NCBI RefSeq assembly: GCF_014596515.1
Contig: NZ_MSJQ01000385.1
Coordinates: 30,676-94,675, forward strand
Source of the DNA: Streptomyces sp. CBMA156
Lineage (GTDB): Bacteria > Actinomycetota > Actinomycetes > Streptomycetales > Streptomycetaceae
DNA length: 64,000 nt
Reading direction: 5' to 3'
The notes under the pieces: generated by a model
What the model saw: the letters and a program-made list of their open reading frames with translations, nothing else
The model's database searches: none
Told to the model about the DNA's origin: nothing
Program-made: the position numbers and the translations under genes
In this document: positions 51,442-60,344 of the stretch, piece after piece
Layout: every line of letters starts with the position of its first letter
How positions within the stretch are numbered: the first letter of the stretch is position 1

Positions 51442-51572
51442 CTCAAATTACTCGCCGGTATCGCTTGACGCGCCACCAGAGCACTCCCTACCGTCCAAAG
51501 AGTTCCATGGAGAGGAATGTCATTCCGCATCCCGGAATGAAAACCTGAAGCGCACCGCAAAGGGGAACCACC

Positions 51573-54287
51573 GTGTCCCAGCCCGTGTCCCAGCTCGACC
51601 AGCTGCCAGACCCCGACCCCGAGGAGACCTCGGAGTGGCGCGCGTCCCTCGACGCCGCCCGCGACTTCGGCGGCCCCGACCGAGCCGCCCACCTGCTGCG
51701 CCGCCTCGTCGAGCACGCCGAACTGCGCCGGCTCGACATCCCTCCGCTGCTGGACACCCCGTACGTCAACACCATCCCCAGCGCCGCCGAACCCGCGTTC
51801 CCCGGCGACGAGGAGATGGAGCGCCGGATCACCGCCTGGAACCGCTGGAACGCCGCCGCCATGGTGACCAGGGGCAACCACCGCGGCGGCCTGGGCGGGC
51901 ACATGGCCACCTACGCCTCCGCCGCCTGGCTGTACGAGGTCGGCTTCCAGCACTTCTTCCGCGGCAAGGAGGCCGACGGCTCCGGCGACCAGCTGTACGT
52001 CCAGGGCCACGCCGCCCCCGGCGTCTACGCCCGGGCGTTCCTGGAGGGCCGGATCTCCGAGGCCCGGCTCGACCGCTTCCGCCAGGAAGCCGGCGGCGAC
52101 GGCCTGCCCTCGTACCCGCACCCGCGCCGGCTGCCCTGGTTCTGGGAGTTCCCGACCGTCTCGATGGGCCTCGGACCGCTCTCGGCGATCCACCAGGCCC
52201 GGTTCAACCGGTACCTGACCGCGCGCGGGATCAAGGACACCTCCGGCTCGCACGTCTGGGCCTTCCTCGGCGACGGCGAGATGGACGAGCCGGAGGCCAC
52301 CGCCGCCCTGGGCCTGGCCGCCCGCGAGCAGCTGGACAACCTCACCTTCGTGGTCAACTGCAACCTGCAGCGCCTGGACGGGCCGGTGCGCGGCAACGGC
52401 AGGATCGTGCGGGAGCTGGAACGCCGGTTCCGCGCGGCCGGCTGGAACGTGGTCAAGTCGCTCTGGGGCGAGGCCTGGGACGAGCTGCTGGCCCGCGACA
52501 CCACAGGGGCGCTGGTCCGCCGGCTGGGCGAGGTGCCGGACGGGCAGTTCCAGACCTACGCCGCCTCGGACGCCGCGTACATCCGCGCGCACCTCTTCCA
52601 CGGCTCCCCCGAACTGCGGGCGCTCGCCGACACCATGGACGACCGGCGACTGGTCGAGACCGTCGCCACCTCCCGCGGCGGCCACGAGCCTCGCAAGGTG
52701 TACGCGGCCTACCGCGCGGCGCTGGAGCACCGGGGCGCGCCCACGGTCGTACTGGTGCAGACCGTCAAGGGCTGGACGCTCGGCCCCGGCTTCGAGTCCC
52801 GCAACGCCAACCACCAGATGAAGAAGCTCTCCGGCGCGGAGTTCAGGGCGATGCGCGACCTGCTCGAACTCCCCATCCCAGACAGCGTTTTGAATGACAA
52901 GATGCCGCCGTACGCGCACCCGGGACCGGACTCCCCCGAGGTCCGCTACCTGCGCGAGCGCCGCGCCGCGCTGGGCGGACCGGCGCCCGCCCGCCGGGTG
53001 CGCTTCACCCCGCTGCCCGACCTGCCCGCCAAGCCCTTCGAAGCGCTGTTCAAGGGCACCGGCGAGCAGGAGATCGCCACCACGACGGCCTTCGTCCGAC
53101 TGGTCAAGGACCTGATGCGGGACAAGGAGACCGGCCGGCGCTGGGTGCCGATCGTCCCAGACGAGGCGCGCACCTTCGGCATGGAGTCGCTCTTCCCGAG
53201 CGCGGGGATCTACTCACCGCTGGGGCAGACCTACGACCCGGTCGACCGTGACCAGCTGCTCCACTACAAGGAGTCGGCAACCGGCCAGATCCTCAACGAG
53301 GGCATCACCGAAGCCGGTTCGATGGCATCGCTGACCGCCGCCGCGACCGCGTACGCCACCCACGGCGAGCCGGTCATCCCGTTCTACATCTTCTACTCGA
53401 TGTTCGGCTGGCAGCGCACCGCCGACCAGATGTGGGCGCTGGGCGACCAGTTGGGCCGCGGATTCCTGATCGGCGCCACCGCCGGCCGGACGACCATGAC
53501 CGGCGAGGGCCTTCAACACGCCGACGGACACTCCCAGTTGATCGCCTCCACCAACCCGGCCGCGATCTCCTACGACCCGGCGTTCGGCTACGAGGTCGCC
53601 GTGATCGTCCGCGAGGGACTGCGCCGGATGTACGGCGCCGACGAGCAGCACCCGCAGGGCGAGGACGTGTTCTACTACCTCACCGTCTACAACGAGCCGC
53701 TGCCGCAGCCCGCGCTCCCGGACGGCGAGGAGGTCGTGGACGGCATCCTGCGCGGCCTCTACCGCTACCGCACGGCGGACGCCGCCGCCCTGCCCGCCGA
53801 CGCGCCGCGGCTCCAGCTGCTCGCCTCCGGCACCGCCGTGCGCTGGGCACTGGCGGCGCAGCGGCTGCTCGGCGAGGAGTGGGGTGTGGCGGCCGACGTC
53901 TGGTCCGCGCCGTCCTGGACGGAGCTGCGCCGCGAGGCGCTGGACTGCGACGCGGACGCCCTGGCCCAGGCCGCGTCCGGCACCGGGGCGGCGGGCCGCG
54001 TCCCGTACGTGACCCGGGCGTTGGCCGGGGCACCCGGGCCGGTGCTGGCGGTCAGCGACTGGATGCGCGCGGTGCCGGACCAGATCCGCCCGTGGGTGGA
54101 ACAGGACTGGACCTCGCTGGGCACCGACGGCTTCGGCCTCTCGGACAGCCGGGCGGCGGCCCGGCGGCACTTCGGGGTGGACGCCGAGTCGGTGACGGTC
54201 GCGGCGCTCGCCTCGCTGGCCCGCCGGGGCGAGGTCGACGCGGAGACCGTACGGCGGGCGGCGGAGCGGTACGGCGTCCGGTTCTGA
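51573..54287 (+). CDS. aceE: Pyruvate dehydrogenase E1 component, homodimeric type
   Basis: A 904-residue thiamine-diphosphate enzyme that decarboxylates pyruvate and acetylates the E2 lipoyl group. ThDP/Mg motif: WAFLGDGEMDEPEATAALGLAAREQLDNLTFVVNCNLQRLDG; other blocks are TRGNHRGGLGGHMATYASAAWLYEVGFQHFF and EGITEAGSMASLTAAATAYATHGEPVIPFYIFYSMFG. Length matches the ~900-residue AceE family. The GTG at 51573 has AAGGGG upstream. No E2 or E3 gene is adjacent, so it must use the chromosomal E2/E3 elsewhere; the separate GntR and operator suggest conditional expression. Confidence 0.94.
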   Translation: MSQPVSQLDQLPDPDPEETSEWRASLDAARDFGGPDRAAHLLRRLVEHAELRRLDIPPLLDTPYVNTIPSAAEPAFPGDEEMERRITAWNRWNAAAMVTRGNHRGGLGGHMATYASAAWLYEVGFQHFFRGKEADGSGDQLYVQGHAAPGVYARAFLEGRISEARLDRFRQEAGGDGLPSYPHPRRLPWFWEFPTVSMGLGPLSAIHQARFNRYLTARGIKDTSGSHVWAFLGDGEMDEPEATAALGLAAREQLDNLTFVVNCNLQRLDGPVRGNGRIVRELERRFRAAGWNVVKSLWGEAWDELLARDTTGALVRRLGEVPDGQFQTYAASDAAYIRAHLFHGSPELRALADTMDDRRLVETVATSRGGHEPRKVYAAYRAALEHRGAPTVVLVQTVKGWTLGPGFESRNANHQMKKLSGAEFRAMRDLLELPIPDSVLNDKMPPYAHPGPDSPEVRYLRERRAALGGPAPARRVRFTPLPDLPAKPFEALFKGTGEQEIATTTAFVRLVKDLMRDKETGRRWVPIVPDEARTFGMESLFPSAGIYSPLGQTYDPVDRDQLLHYKESATGQILNEGITEAGSMASLTAAATAYATHGEPVIPFYIFYSMFGWQRTADQMWALGDQLGRGFLIGATAGRTTMTGEGLQHADGHSQLIASTNPAAISYDPAFGYEVAVIVREGLRRMYGADEQHPQGEDVFYYLTVYNEPLPQPALPDGEEVVDGILRGLYRYRTADAAALPADAPRLQLLASGTAVRWALAAQRLLGEEWGVAADVWSAPSWTELRREALDCDADALAQAASGTGAAGRVPYVTRALAGAPGPVLAVSDWMRAVPDQIRPWVEQDWTSLGTDGFGLSDSRAAARRHFGVDAESVTVAALASLARRGEVDAETVRRAAERYGVRF

Positions 54288-54450
54288 CCGACCCGGCTCC
54301 GCCCCTCCCATCGCCCCCGCCGCCGCCTCCGACACCTGGTGACCGGCGTCTCGCATACCAAGACTGGCGCGAGGCGGGGCGCGTCGTAGATCGTTGGGTG
54401 GTCAGGGCGCGCCCGCGGGCGCCGAGCAGCGGACATGGGAGTCGACGGCG

Positions 54451-55236
54451 ATGACCGAGACCGAGACCTACGAGACGATCCTGGTCGAGCGCAAGGGCCG
54501 GGTGGGGCTGATCACGCTCAACCGGCCCAAGGCGCTCAACGCGCTGAACACCCGGCTGATGAACGAGGTCGTCGCCGCCGCGACCGCCTTCGACCGGGAC
54601 CCGGAGATCGGCTGTCTGGTGATCACCGGCTCGGAGAAGGCCTTCGCGGCCGGCGCCGACATCAAGGAGATGCAGGGCAACCGGTTCCCTGACGTCTACC
54701 TGGACGACTGGCTGGGCCCGTGGGACCGGATCGGTGCGCTGCGCAAGCCGGTGGTCGCGGCGGTGGCCGGGTTCGCGCTGGGCGGCGGCTGCGAGCTGGC
54801 GATGCTCTGCGACGTGCTGCTGGCGGCGGACACCGCGAAGTTCGGGCAGCCGGAGATCAAGCTCGGGGTGATCCCCGGCATCGGCGGCTCCCAGCGGCTC
54901 ACCCGGGCGATCGGCAAGGCGAAGGCGATGGAGCTGTGCCTGACCGGCCGGATGATGGGCGCCGAGGAGGCCGAGCGGGCCGGACTGGTCTCCCGGATCG
55001 TCCCGGCGGACCAGCTCCTCACCGAGGCGCTGGCCACCGCCGCGACCATCGCGGCGATGTCCACCCCAGCGGCGGTCATGATGAAGGAGAGCGTCAACCG
55101 CGCCTTCGAGACCACCCTGGCCGAGGGCGTCCGCTTCGAACGCCGACTCTTCCACGCGGCCTTCGCCACGGCAGACCAGAAGGAGGGCATGGCGGCCTTC
55201 GCCGAGAAGCGCCCGCCGGAGTTCCAGAACCGCTGA
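54451..55236 (+). CDS. Enoyl-CoA hydratase
   Basis: A 261-residue crotonase. The oxyanion-hole blocks are AFAAGADIKEM and FALGGGCELAMLCDVLLAADTAKFGQPEIKLGVIPGIGGSQRLTRAIGKAKA, in which the two catalytic Glu (CELAM and GQPEIKLG) are kept, as in short-chain enoyl-CoA hydratase (EchA8/crotonase). It hydrates 2-trans-enoyl-CoA in beta-oxidation or polyhydroxyalkanoate routes. The ATG at 54451 gives the usual N-terminus (ETYETILVERKGRVGLITLNRPKALNAL). A repeat-family hairpin 38 bases after the stop separates it from the convergent RCK protein. Confidence 0.92.
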   Translation: MTETETYETILVERKGRVGLITLNRPKALNALNTRLMNEVVAAATAFDRDPEIGCLVITGSEKAFAAGADIKEMQGNRFPDVYLDDWLGPWDRIGALRKPVVAAVAGFALGGGCELAMLCDVLLAADTAKFGQPEIKLGVIPGIGGSQRLTRAIGKAKAMELCLTGRMMGAEEAERAGLVSRIVPADQLLTEALATAATIAAMSTPAAVMMKESVNRAFETTLAEGVRFERRLFHAAFATADQKEGMAAFAEKRPPEFQNR

Positions 55237-55273
55237 CGGCGCGGGACCGCGGACGACTGACGGGGTTCAGGCG

Positions 55274-55371
55274 ACAGCTGACAGATTTCAGATGTTGAAA
55301 TCTGTCAGCTGAACTCTGTTATCTGTCTTCTGGCCTCTGCCAGGTGTCGGCTGTCAGCTGTCAGCTGCTCG
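55274..55371 (-). repeat. Dispersed palindromic intergenic element, copy G
   Basis: Perfect 16-bp arms at 55275-55290 and 55296-55311 (CAGCTGACAGATTTCA and complement) with loop GATGT. The leader words (CAGCCGACACC, GACAGATAACAG read on the minus strand) lie to the right, so the element is oriented on the minus strand. It lies between convergent genes. Confidence 0.85.
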
Positions 55372-55380
55372 CCGCCGCAC

Positions 55381-57201
55381 TCACCCCTCCCCCACCGCCA
55401 CCGTGTTCAGCCGGGCGAGCCCGCTGCGGGTGGCGGCGACCACGATCTGGTCGCCCGGAGCGAGCCGCCGGGTGCGGTCGGGGAAGTTCCACTGCAACTG
55501 CCCGCCGTGGGCGAAGCGCACCGCGATCACCCGGACCCCGCCCGGGTCCTCCAGGTCATGCCGGTTCAGTCCGATCAGCCCGCTGCCGTCCTCCACCTTC
55601 AGCTCCGCGATCAGCAGCACGTGCCGGAGCACCGACAACGTCCCGCGCACCTCGCGCCCCATCAGCGCCGCCGCGAAGGCGGGCGCGGCCAGGTAGGACA
55701 CCGACCGGGAGGCCGCGTTGTCCAGCGTCCGGTAGAAGTGGCTCGCGAAGTCGTCCTCGAACAGCCGCACCACCACCCGGACTTCGGGATTGCCGTGGCG
55801 CGCCTCCAGGGCCGCCTCCAGGTTGGTGGCGTCGTCCCCGCTGACCGCGACCAGCGCCCGGCTGTGCTTCAGCCTGGCCCGGCGCAGCTGCTGCTCGAAC
55901 GGGCCGTCGCCCAGCACCACCGGAATCCCGAGCGCCCGTACGGCGGCGATGCCGCGGGCCTGCGGGTCCCGCTCCATGCAGACCACCGGTACGCCCATGT
56001 CGTGCAGTTGGGTCGCCACCCGGGTGCCCACGTTCCCGAGACCGACGACGATCACGTGGTCCCGGGTGCCCGCCCCCGGGTTGCGCGGCTGCCCGCGCCG
56101 CCCGGAGCCCAGCACCTCGACCGCGATGGCGGTGGCGACCGGCGCGAAGGTGATCCCGCAGACGGTGATCACCACCTGTGCGACCCGCTGCCAGAACCCG
56201 CCGGTGCCCGACCCCGAGGAGATGTCGCCGAGCTGGTCCGGCTGGGCGGCGCCGGCCAGGTCGAGCAGTGCGATGTAGACGGTCCAGCCGAAGTTCCGGT
56301 TGAGGTACCAGAGCACCCCGAAGGCCAGCAGCACCGCCGCGAAGGCGGTGAGCAGCACCAGCCTCATCCGGGCGCTGGTGAAGAAGCGCATGGTGTCGAG
56401 CACCCGCCAGCGCAGCCGCCGTTTCCAGTCGGTCGGCTCCCGGGGCTCGATCCGCAGCATCTGGAGCGCCGCCCGGCCGCCCGGCTCCTCCTCCGGGGCC
56501 GGGTCGGCCTGCGGCACCGGTTCGCGCCGTACGGTGCCGGGACGGATCGGCCCGTCGTCGCCGAACTCGCTGGCGAGCCGGACGAATTCGGCCGAGTCGC
56601 CCTGCTGTTCGGGAAGCAGCCTGATCCTGCCGACATCCTGCCGGTCGATCTGGTCGGCGACCACACAGATCCGGTCGGCGGTGATGTCGTCGTCGAACGC
56701 GATGTGCAGGTAACGTCCTTCGATCTCCACCGAGTTGGGCCGTCCGAGCGCCGCGGAGGCGAAGGCCGGGGCGGCGGTGGCGGAACCGGAGAGCGCGGCA
56801 CCGTTCTTGAGCAGCCGTTCGATGTTCTCGCCGAGCCGCTGGTTGAACATCCGGAACACGATGCGGATGTCCGGGTTGTGGTTCTGGGCGCTGAGCGCGG
56901 TGTGGATGTTCTCCTGGTCGCTCCCCTCGACCAGGGCGAGGCCGCGCGCGGTGCCGATGGACACCGCGCGCAGCGCCTCCTCGGTGACGCTGGCGTACTC
57001 CACGACCGCGGCGACGCCCGTGAGTTGCTCGATCTGCGGCGCGTGGTCGCGGGTGCGGTCGGCTACCAGGACGACGACCGGGACCTCGTAGTGCTCGACG
57101 AGTTCCCGAACCAGTCGGTGGGCCAGCGCGTTGCCCCCGCAGACGATGTAGTGCTGGCTGATCGGCTCGACCGGAGGGGTCCCCCACCCTTCAGAAGTCA
57201 T
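55381..57201 (-). CDS. Membrane protein with two RCK/TrkA-N domains (CASTOR/POLLUX-like ion channel)
   Basis: A 606-residue protein. An N-terminal NAD-binding RCK half (~17-210: HYIVCGGNALAHRLVRELVEHYEVPVVVLV) is followed by a membrane part with MRLVLLTAFAAVLLAFGVLWYL and VAQVVITVCGITFAPVATAIAVEVLG, and then a second RCK half (HVIVVGLGNVGTRVATQLHDMGVPVVCMERD through the TrkA-C-like end). Two RCK units around one pore-like segment recall CASTOR/POLLUX-type channels. The classic potassium filter TVGYG is not seen; TVCGITFAP may form the pore. Ion selectivity is therefore unknown. A palindrome overlaps its start codon. Confidence 0.8.
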   Translation of the reverse strand: MTSEGWGTPPVEPISQHYIVCGGNALAHRLVRELVEHYEVPVVVLVADRTRDHAPQIEQLTGVAAVVEYASVTEEALRAVSIGTARGLALVEGSDQENIHTALSAQNHNPDIRIVFRMFNQRLGENIERLLKNGAALSGSATAAPAFASAALGRPNSVEIEGRYLHIAFDDDITADRICVVADQIDRQDVGRIRLLPEQQGDSAEFVRLASEFGDDGPIRPGTVRREPVPQADPAPEEEPGGRAALQMLRIEPREPTDWKRRLRWRVLDTMRFFTSARMRLVLLTAFAAVLLAFGVLWYLNRNFGWTVYIALLDLAGAAQPDQLGDISSGSGTGGFWQRVAQVVITVCGITFAPVATAIAVEVLGSGRRGQPRNPGAGTRDHVIVVGLGNVGTRVATQLHDMGVPVVCMERDPQARGIAAVRALGIPVVLGDGPFEQQLRRARLKHSRALVAVSGDDATNLEAALEARHGNPEVRVVVRLFEDDFASHFYRTLDNAASRSVSYLAAPAFAAALMGREVRGTLSVLRHVLLIAELKVEDGSGLIGLNRHDLEDPGGVRVIAVRFAHGGQLQWNFPDRTRRLAPGDQIVVAATRSGLARLNTVAVGEG

Positions 57202-57216
57202 ACCGACAGACGGTAT
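57200..57216 (-). promoter_or_regulatory. Palindrome at the RCK-protein start codon
   Basis: ATACCG-ACAGA-CGGTAT is a perfect six-base inverted repeat that overlaps the ATG (57199-57201, minus strand). It may be a repressor site over a leaderless or short-leader start. The remaining divergent region to 57445 shows no gene. Confidence 0.4.
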
Positions 57217-57445
57217 CGACGGAGAATGTCCGGGGGATGTCGTTCCGGTGACCGAGGAGAATCCCCCGAACGGCCGAACCCGACGCGCGGTCCGACGGTG
57301 ACGCGCGGAGGCTGGGGTTCGTTCCCTGCCCGCCAGCCGGGCGACCCGACACCGATCGTGACCCGACGCCCGACACCGGCCGTCGCGGCATCACACATCC
57401 GGCACGTCACCCGTCGCCCGGCGCCAGCCCGAGGAGTACGCCACC

Positions 57446-58045
57446 GTGGCCCCTCCGATCATCACTCCCGACGGTGCCCCGGTCCAGGGCCCGCTCGGAC
57501 TGCTCGCCAAGGCCGCCTGGCAGGTCCTGCTGGTCGCCGGACTCGCCTCGCTCGCCCTCGGAATCGTGGTCTTCGCCTGGCCCCGGCAGACGCTCCTGGT
57601 GGTGGGCGTGCTGTTCGGCCTCTACCTGCTGGTGATCGGCATCGTGCAGCTGGTCGCCGCGTTCGGCACCCACTCCACCACCGCACTGCGGGTGCTGGCC
57701 TTCATCAGCGGCGCGATCTGCGTCCTGCTGGGGCTGCTCTGCTTCCGCAGCGCCGTGCAGTCGCTGCTGCTGCTCGCGCTCTGGATCGGGATCGGCTGGC
57801 TGTTCCGCGGCATCACCCAGCTCGCCGCCGCGATCTCCGACCCGCTGATGCCCGCCCGCGGCTGGCAGGCCTTCGCGGGCGTGGCCAACACCCTGGCCGG
57901 CGTGCTGCTGATGGTGTGGCCGGTCGGGTCGATCTCCGCGCTGACCGTGCTGGCCGGCTGCTGGCTGGTGATCCTGGGCCTGGTCGAGATCGTCACGGCG
58001 GTGCAGGTGCGCGGCCGGGCCAAGCGGATCCCGGCGGGGGTCTGA
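57446..58045 (+). CDS. HdeD-family membrane protein
   Basis: A 199-residue protein with six predicted membrane helices in three pairs (VLLVAGLASLALGIVVFAWP, TLLVVGVLFGLYLLVIGIVQLVAAF, LRVLAFISGAICVLLGLLCF, SLLLLALWIGIGWLFRGI and others). The alternating FAWP/VWP ends of helices are the HdeD pattern. HdeD is linked with acid or stress resistance in enterics; the actinomycete role is undefined. GAGGAG is nine bases before the GTG. It is divergent from the RCK protein. Confidence 0.85.
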   Translation: MAPPIITPDGAPVQGPLGLLAKAAWQVLLVAGLASLALGIVVFAWPRQTLLVVGVLFGLYLLVIGIVQLVAAFGTHSTTALRVLAFISGAICVLLGLLCFRSAVQSLLLLALWIGIGWLFRGITQLAAAISDPLMPARGWQAFAGVANTLAGVLLMVWPVGSISALTVLAGCWLVILGLVEIVTAVQVRGRAKRIPAGV

Positions 58046-58085
58046 CCGGTGCCTCCCGAAGGCTGCCCGTCCTCTCCCGGAGGGG

Positions 58086-58721
58086 TCACGGGCGCGGCGC
58101 GTAGCCGATCCGGTAGGTGGCGGCTTCCAGGCGCTCCGGGCTGAGCCGGGCGTCGGTCAGCCGCTCGGCGAGCGCGAACGCGGCCTCGCCGCACAGGTCG
58201 TGCTCCTCCGTCTCCAGCTCGAAGCCGCACGCGGTCAGCAGCTCCGGGATGCCGGGAGCCTCGGCGTCCGTACCGTCCCGCTGGTCGGGGAAGAGCGGCT
58301 CGAAGTGGAGCCGCCGAGTGCCGTGCTCCCACCAGTGGAAGTGGTCCGCGGCGTTGACGTCGCGGAAGTGCGAGACCAGCCGGGTGCCCTCGCCGAGCCG
58401 GGGGATCACCGTGTCCAGGACGCCGAGGTAGCCGTAGGGCTCGATCGCGAGGGCCCAGCCGTCGAGTTCGGTGACCGCGACCAGCAACCGGTCCTCGGCC
58501 GGGTCGAACAGCGCCCCGGCCTCCGCGTCCTCCCCGTCCTCGTAGGCCTCCGAGCGGACCGTCACCGCTTCCAGGCCCACGGCGTCGCTCCCCGGCAGGG
58601 CGTCGAAGCGGCGCAGCAGCTCGTCGGGCGTGAGCCCCTGGACCTGGGTGAGGCAGTAGGCCTCGGCCAGGTCCGGGTAGCGCGCCTCGAACCAGGTGAA
58701 GCCGGTGGCGTGTGCGGTCAT
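58086..58721 (-). CDS. DUF6461-like protein
   Basis: A 211-residue soluble protein. It begins with FTWFEARYPDLAEAYCLTQVQGLTPDELLRRF, has a central WALAIEPYGYLGVLDTVIPRLGEGTRLVSHFRDVNAADHFHWWEHGTRRLHFEPLFPDQRDG, and a C-terminal helical part (HDLCGEAAFALAERLTDARL). These features match DUF6461 proteins, which are widespread in actinomycetes without known function; the WALAIEP-GYLG block recalls SUKH/immunity-like families, but that is only a resemblance. Confidence 0.75.
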   Translation of the reverse strand: MTAHATGFTWFEARYPDLAEAYCLTQVQGLTPDELLRRFDALPGSDAVGLEAVTVRSEAYEDGEDAEAGALFDPAEDRLLVAVTELDGWALAIEPYGYLGVLDTVIPRLGEGTRLVSHFRDVNAADHFHWWEHGTRRLHFEPLFPDQRDGTDAEAPGIPELLTACGFELETEEHDLCGEAAFALAERLTDARLSPERLEAATYRIGYAPRP

Positions 58722-58768
58722 GGCGGTGATGCTGCCAGACCCCTCGGACAGCGGCTCACCCGAGCACG

Positions 58769-60331
58769 TCAGAGCCAGACCGGCTCGTCCGTCCCCCAGC
58801 GCCCGGGCGGGCGCGACCAGTCGGTCGGCGCGCCCTCGTAGCCGATCGGCGGCAGGGCGTGGCGCAGCCGCCCGTACGCGGAGTCGGTCTCGGTCAGCCA
58901 GTGGGAGGGGTCGTACGGCCCGGACGGGACTCCCTGCGGCACTTCCGGTTCCGCTTCCGGTTCGATGCCGTGCAGTAGCCAGGAGGCCGTGCCGGCGAGG
59001 GAGAAGCTCAGGTGGCGGCCACCGGGGCGGCGGGTGCGCTGGTCGGTGAGGGCGCGCAGGACGGCGGCGGCGACGAGGTAGCCGGTGCCGTGGTCGAGCG
59101 CCTGGGCGGGCAGCACGCCGGGGCGGCCGTCCGCGCCGGAGTCCTGGGCCGCCTCGTGGGCTGTTTCGGGGGCCGTTTCGGGGGTCGCCTCGTGGGCGGC
59201 GATGCCGACGCCCGCCTGGACCAGGCTGTCGAAGCCCCGCCGACCGGCCCAGGGACCGGTCCGGCCCCAGGCGCGGAGCTGGGCGAGGATCAGGTCCGGG
59301 CGGCGGGCGAACAGGGCCTCCGGGCCCAGGCCGTGGGCGTCGAGGCTGCCGGGGCGGTAGCCGCTGACCACGACGTCCGCGGTGGCGAGGAGTTCCTCGA
59401 AGACCGCGCGGTCGGCCGCCTCGGCGAGGTCGAGGCGGGTGGAGCGCTTGCCGAAGCCGGTGTCCGCGTGGGCGTCCTCGGCCTCGGGCAGCCGGGGCGA
59501 GTCAATGCGCAGCACGTCGGCGCCCAGCAGGGCGAGGGTGCGGGTGGCGACCGGTCCGGCGATCACCCGGGTGAGGTCGAGGACCCGGATCCCGGCGGCG
59601 GGCCGGTCCACGGGAGCCTCGCCGAGCGGGCGCACCGGCGCGGACCCGGCCGCGGCACCGATCTCCCGATGCTCCACCAGGGGGTGTACGGCCGGGCTCA
59701 CCGGCGCGACAGCCACCGCGAGCGCCCCTGCCTCGTACGCGCGCTCCTGGATCTGCTCGGCCGGCAGTCTGCGGAGCACCTCGGCGAGCTGCTCGGGCCC
59801 GGCATCGGCGGCGAGGCCGAGGGCGGAGAGCAGCCGGGTGCGGTGGTGCGGGTAGTTGGCATGGGTCCGCACCCAGCCGTCCGCGGTGCGCCAGAAACCG
59901 GAGTGCGGGGCGAAACCGACGGGCGTACGGCCGTCGATCGCCAGGTGCCGCTCGCTGACGAAGGCGGTGGCGACCGCGCCCTGGTTCACCCGGACCGCGG
60001 GAACGGGCACACCGCCGCGGTGGGCGGCGAGTTCGGCGGCGGCCAGTGAGCAGACCGCCACCGTCGCCCGGGCGAGCCGGCGCACCGGGAGACCGGAGGG
60101 CAGGACGTCGTCCGGGCCGTGGAAGGTCACCCGCTCCAGCAGTCCGGCCGGTCCGCCGAGGGCCGCCCAGGCGTGGGCGGTGGGGCGGTCGGCGACTGCG
60201 GCGGGCCCGGGAGTTCCAGGAGTTCCAGGCGCCCCAGGGACTCCGGGGGCTTCTGTGGGTCCAGTAGTTCCTGCGGTTCCTGCGGTTCCTGCGGTTCCTG
60301 CGGGCAACGGACGATCGGTCATGCCCGGCAT
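58769..60331 (-). CDS. CoA-transferase, CaiB/BaiF family (class III)
   Basis: A 520-residue protein. The CoA-transferase core is in the second half: IRVLDLTRVIAGPVATRTLALLGADVLRIDSP, KRSTRLDLAEAADRAVFEELLATADVVVSGYRPG, RPDLILAQLRAWGRTGPWAGRRGFDSLVQAG. The catalytic Asp usual after the first strand block is not obvious at its normal place, so activity should be tested. The first ~55 residues are low complexity (GTAGTAGTAGTTGP, GAPGTPGTPGP) coded by a 9-bp tandem repeat. An N-terminal ~200-residue part resembles the first half of a formyl-CoA-transferase-like split protein. Substrates unknown. Confidence 0.75.
   Translation of the reverse strand: MPGMTDRPLPAGTAGTAGTAGTTGPTEAPGVPGAPGTPGTPGPAAVADRPTAHAWAALGGPAGLLERVTFHGPDDVLPSGLPVRRLARATVAVCSLAAAELAAHRGGVPVPAVRVNQGAVATAFVSERHLAIDGRTPVGFAPHSGFWRTADGWVRTHANYPHHRTRLLSALGLAADAGPEQLAEVLRRLPAEQIQERAYEAGALAVAVAPVSPAVHPLVEHREIGAAAGSAPVRPLGEAPVDRPAAGIRVLDLTRVIAGPVATRTLALLGADVLRIDSPRLPEAEDAHADTGFGKRSTRLDLAEAADRAVFEELLATADVVVSGYRPGSLDAHGLGPEALFARRPDLILAQLRAWGRTGPWAGRRGFDSLVQAGVGIAAHEATPETAPETAHEAAQDSGADGRPGVLPAQALDHGTGYLVAAAVLRALTDQRTRRPGGRHLSFSLAGTASWLLHGIEPEAEPEVPQGVPSGPYDPSHWLTETDSAYGRLRHALPPIGYEGAPTDWSRPPGRWGTDEPVWL
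60265..60304. repeat. 9-bp tandem repeat in the CoA-transferase gene
   Basis: TTCCTGCGG is repeated four times (with a diverged TTCCTGCGG-like unit before). On the coding strand it gives Ala-Gly-Thr repeats near the N-terminus. Confidence 0.8.
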
Positions 60332-60344
60332 TGTGCTCCCCTTC

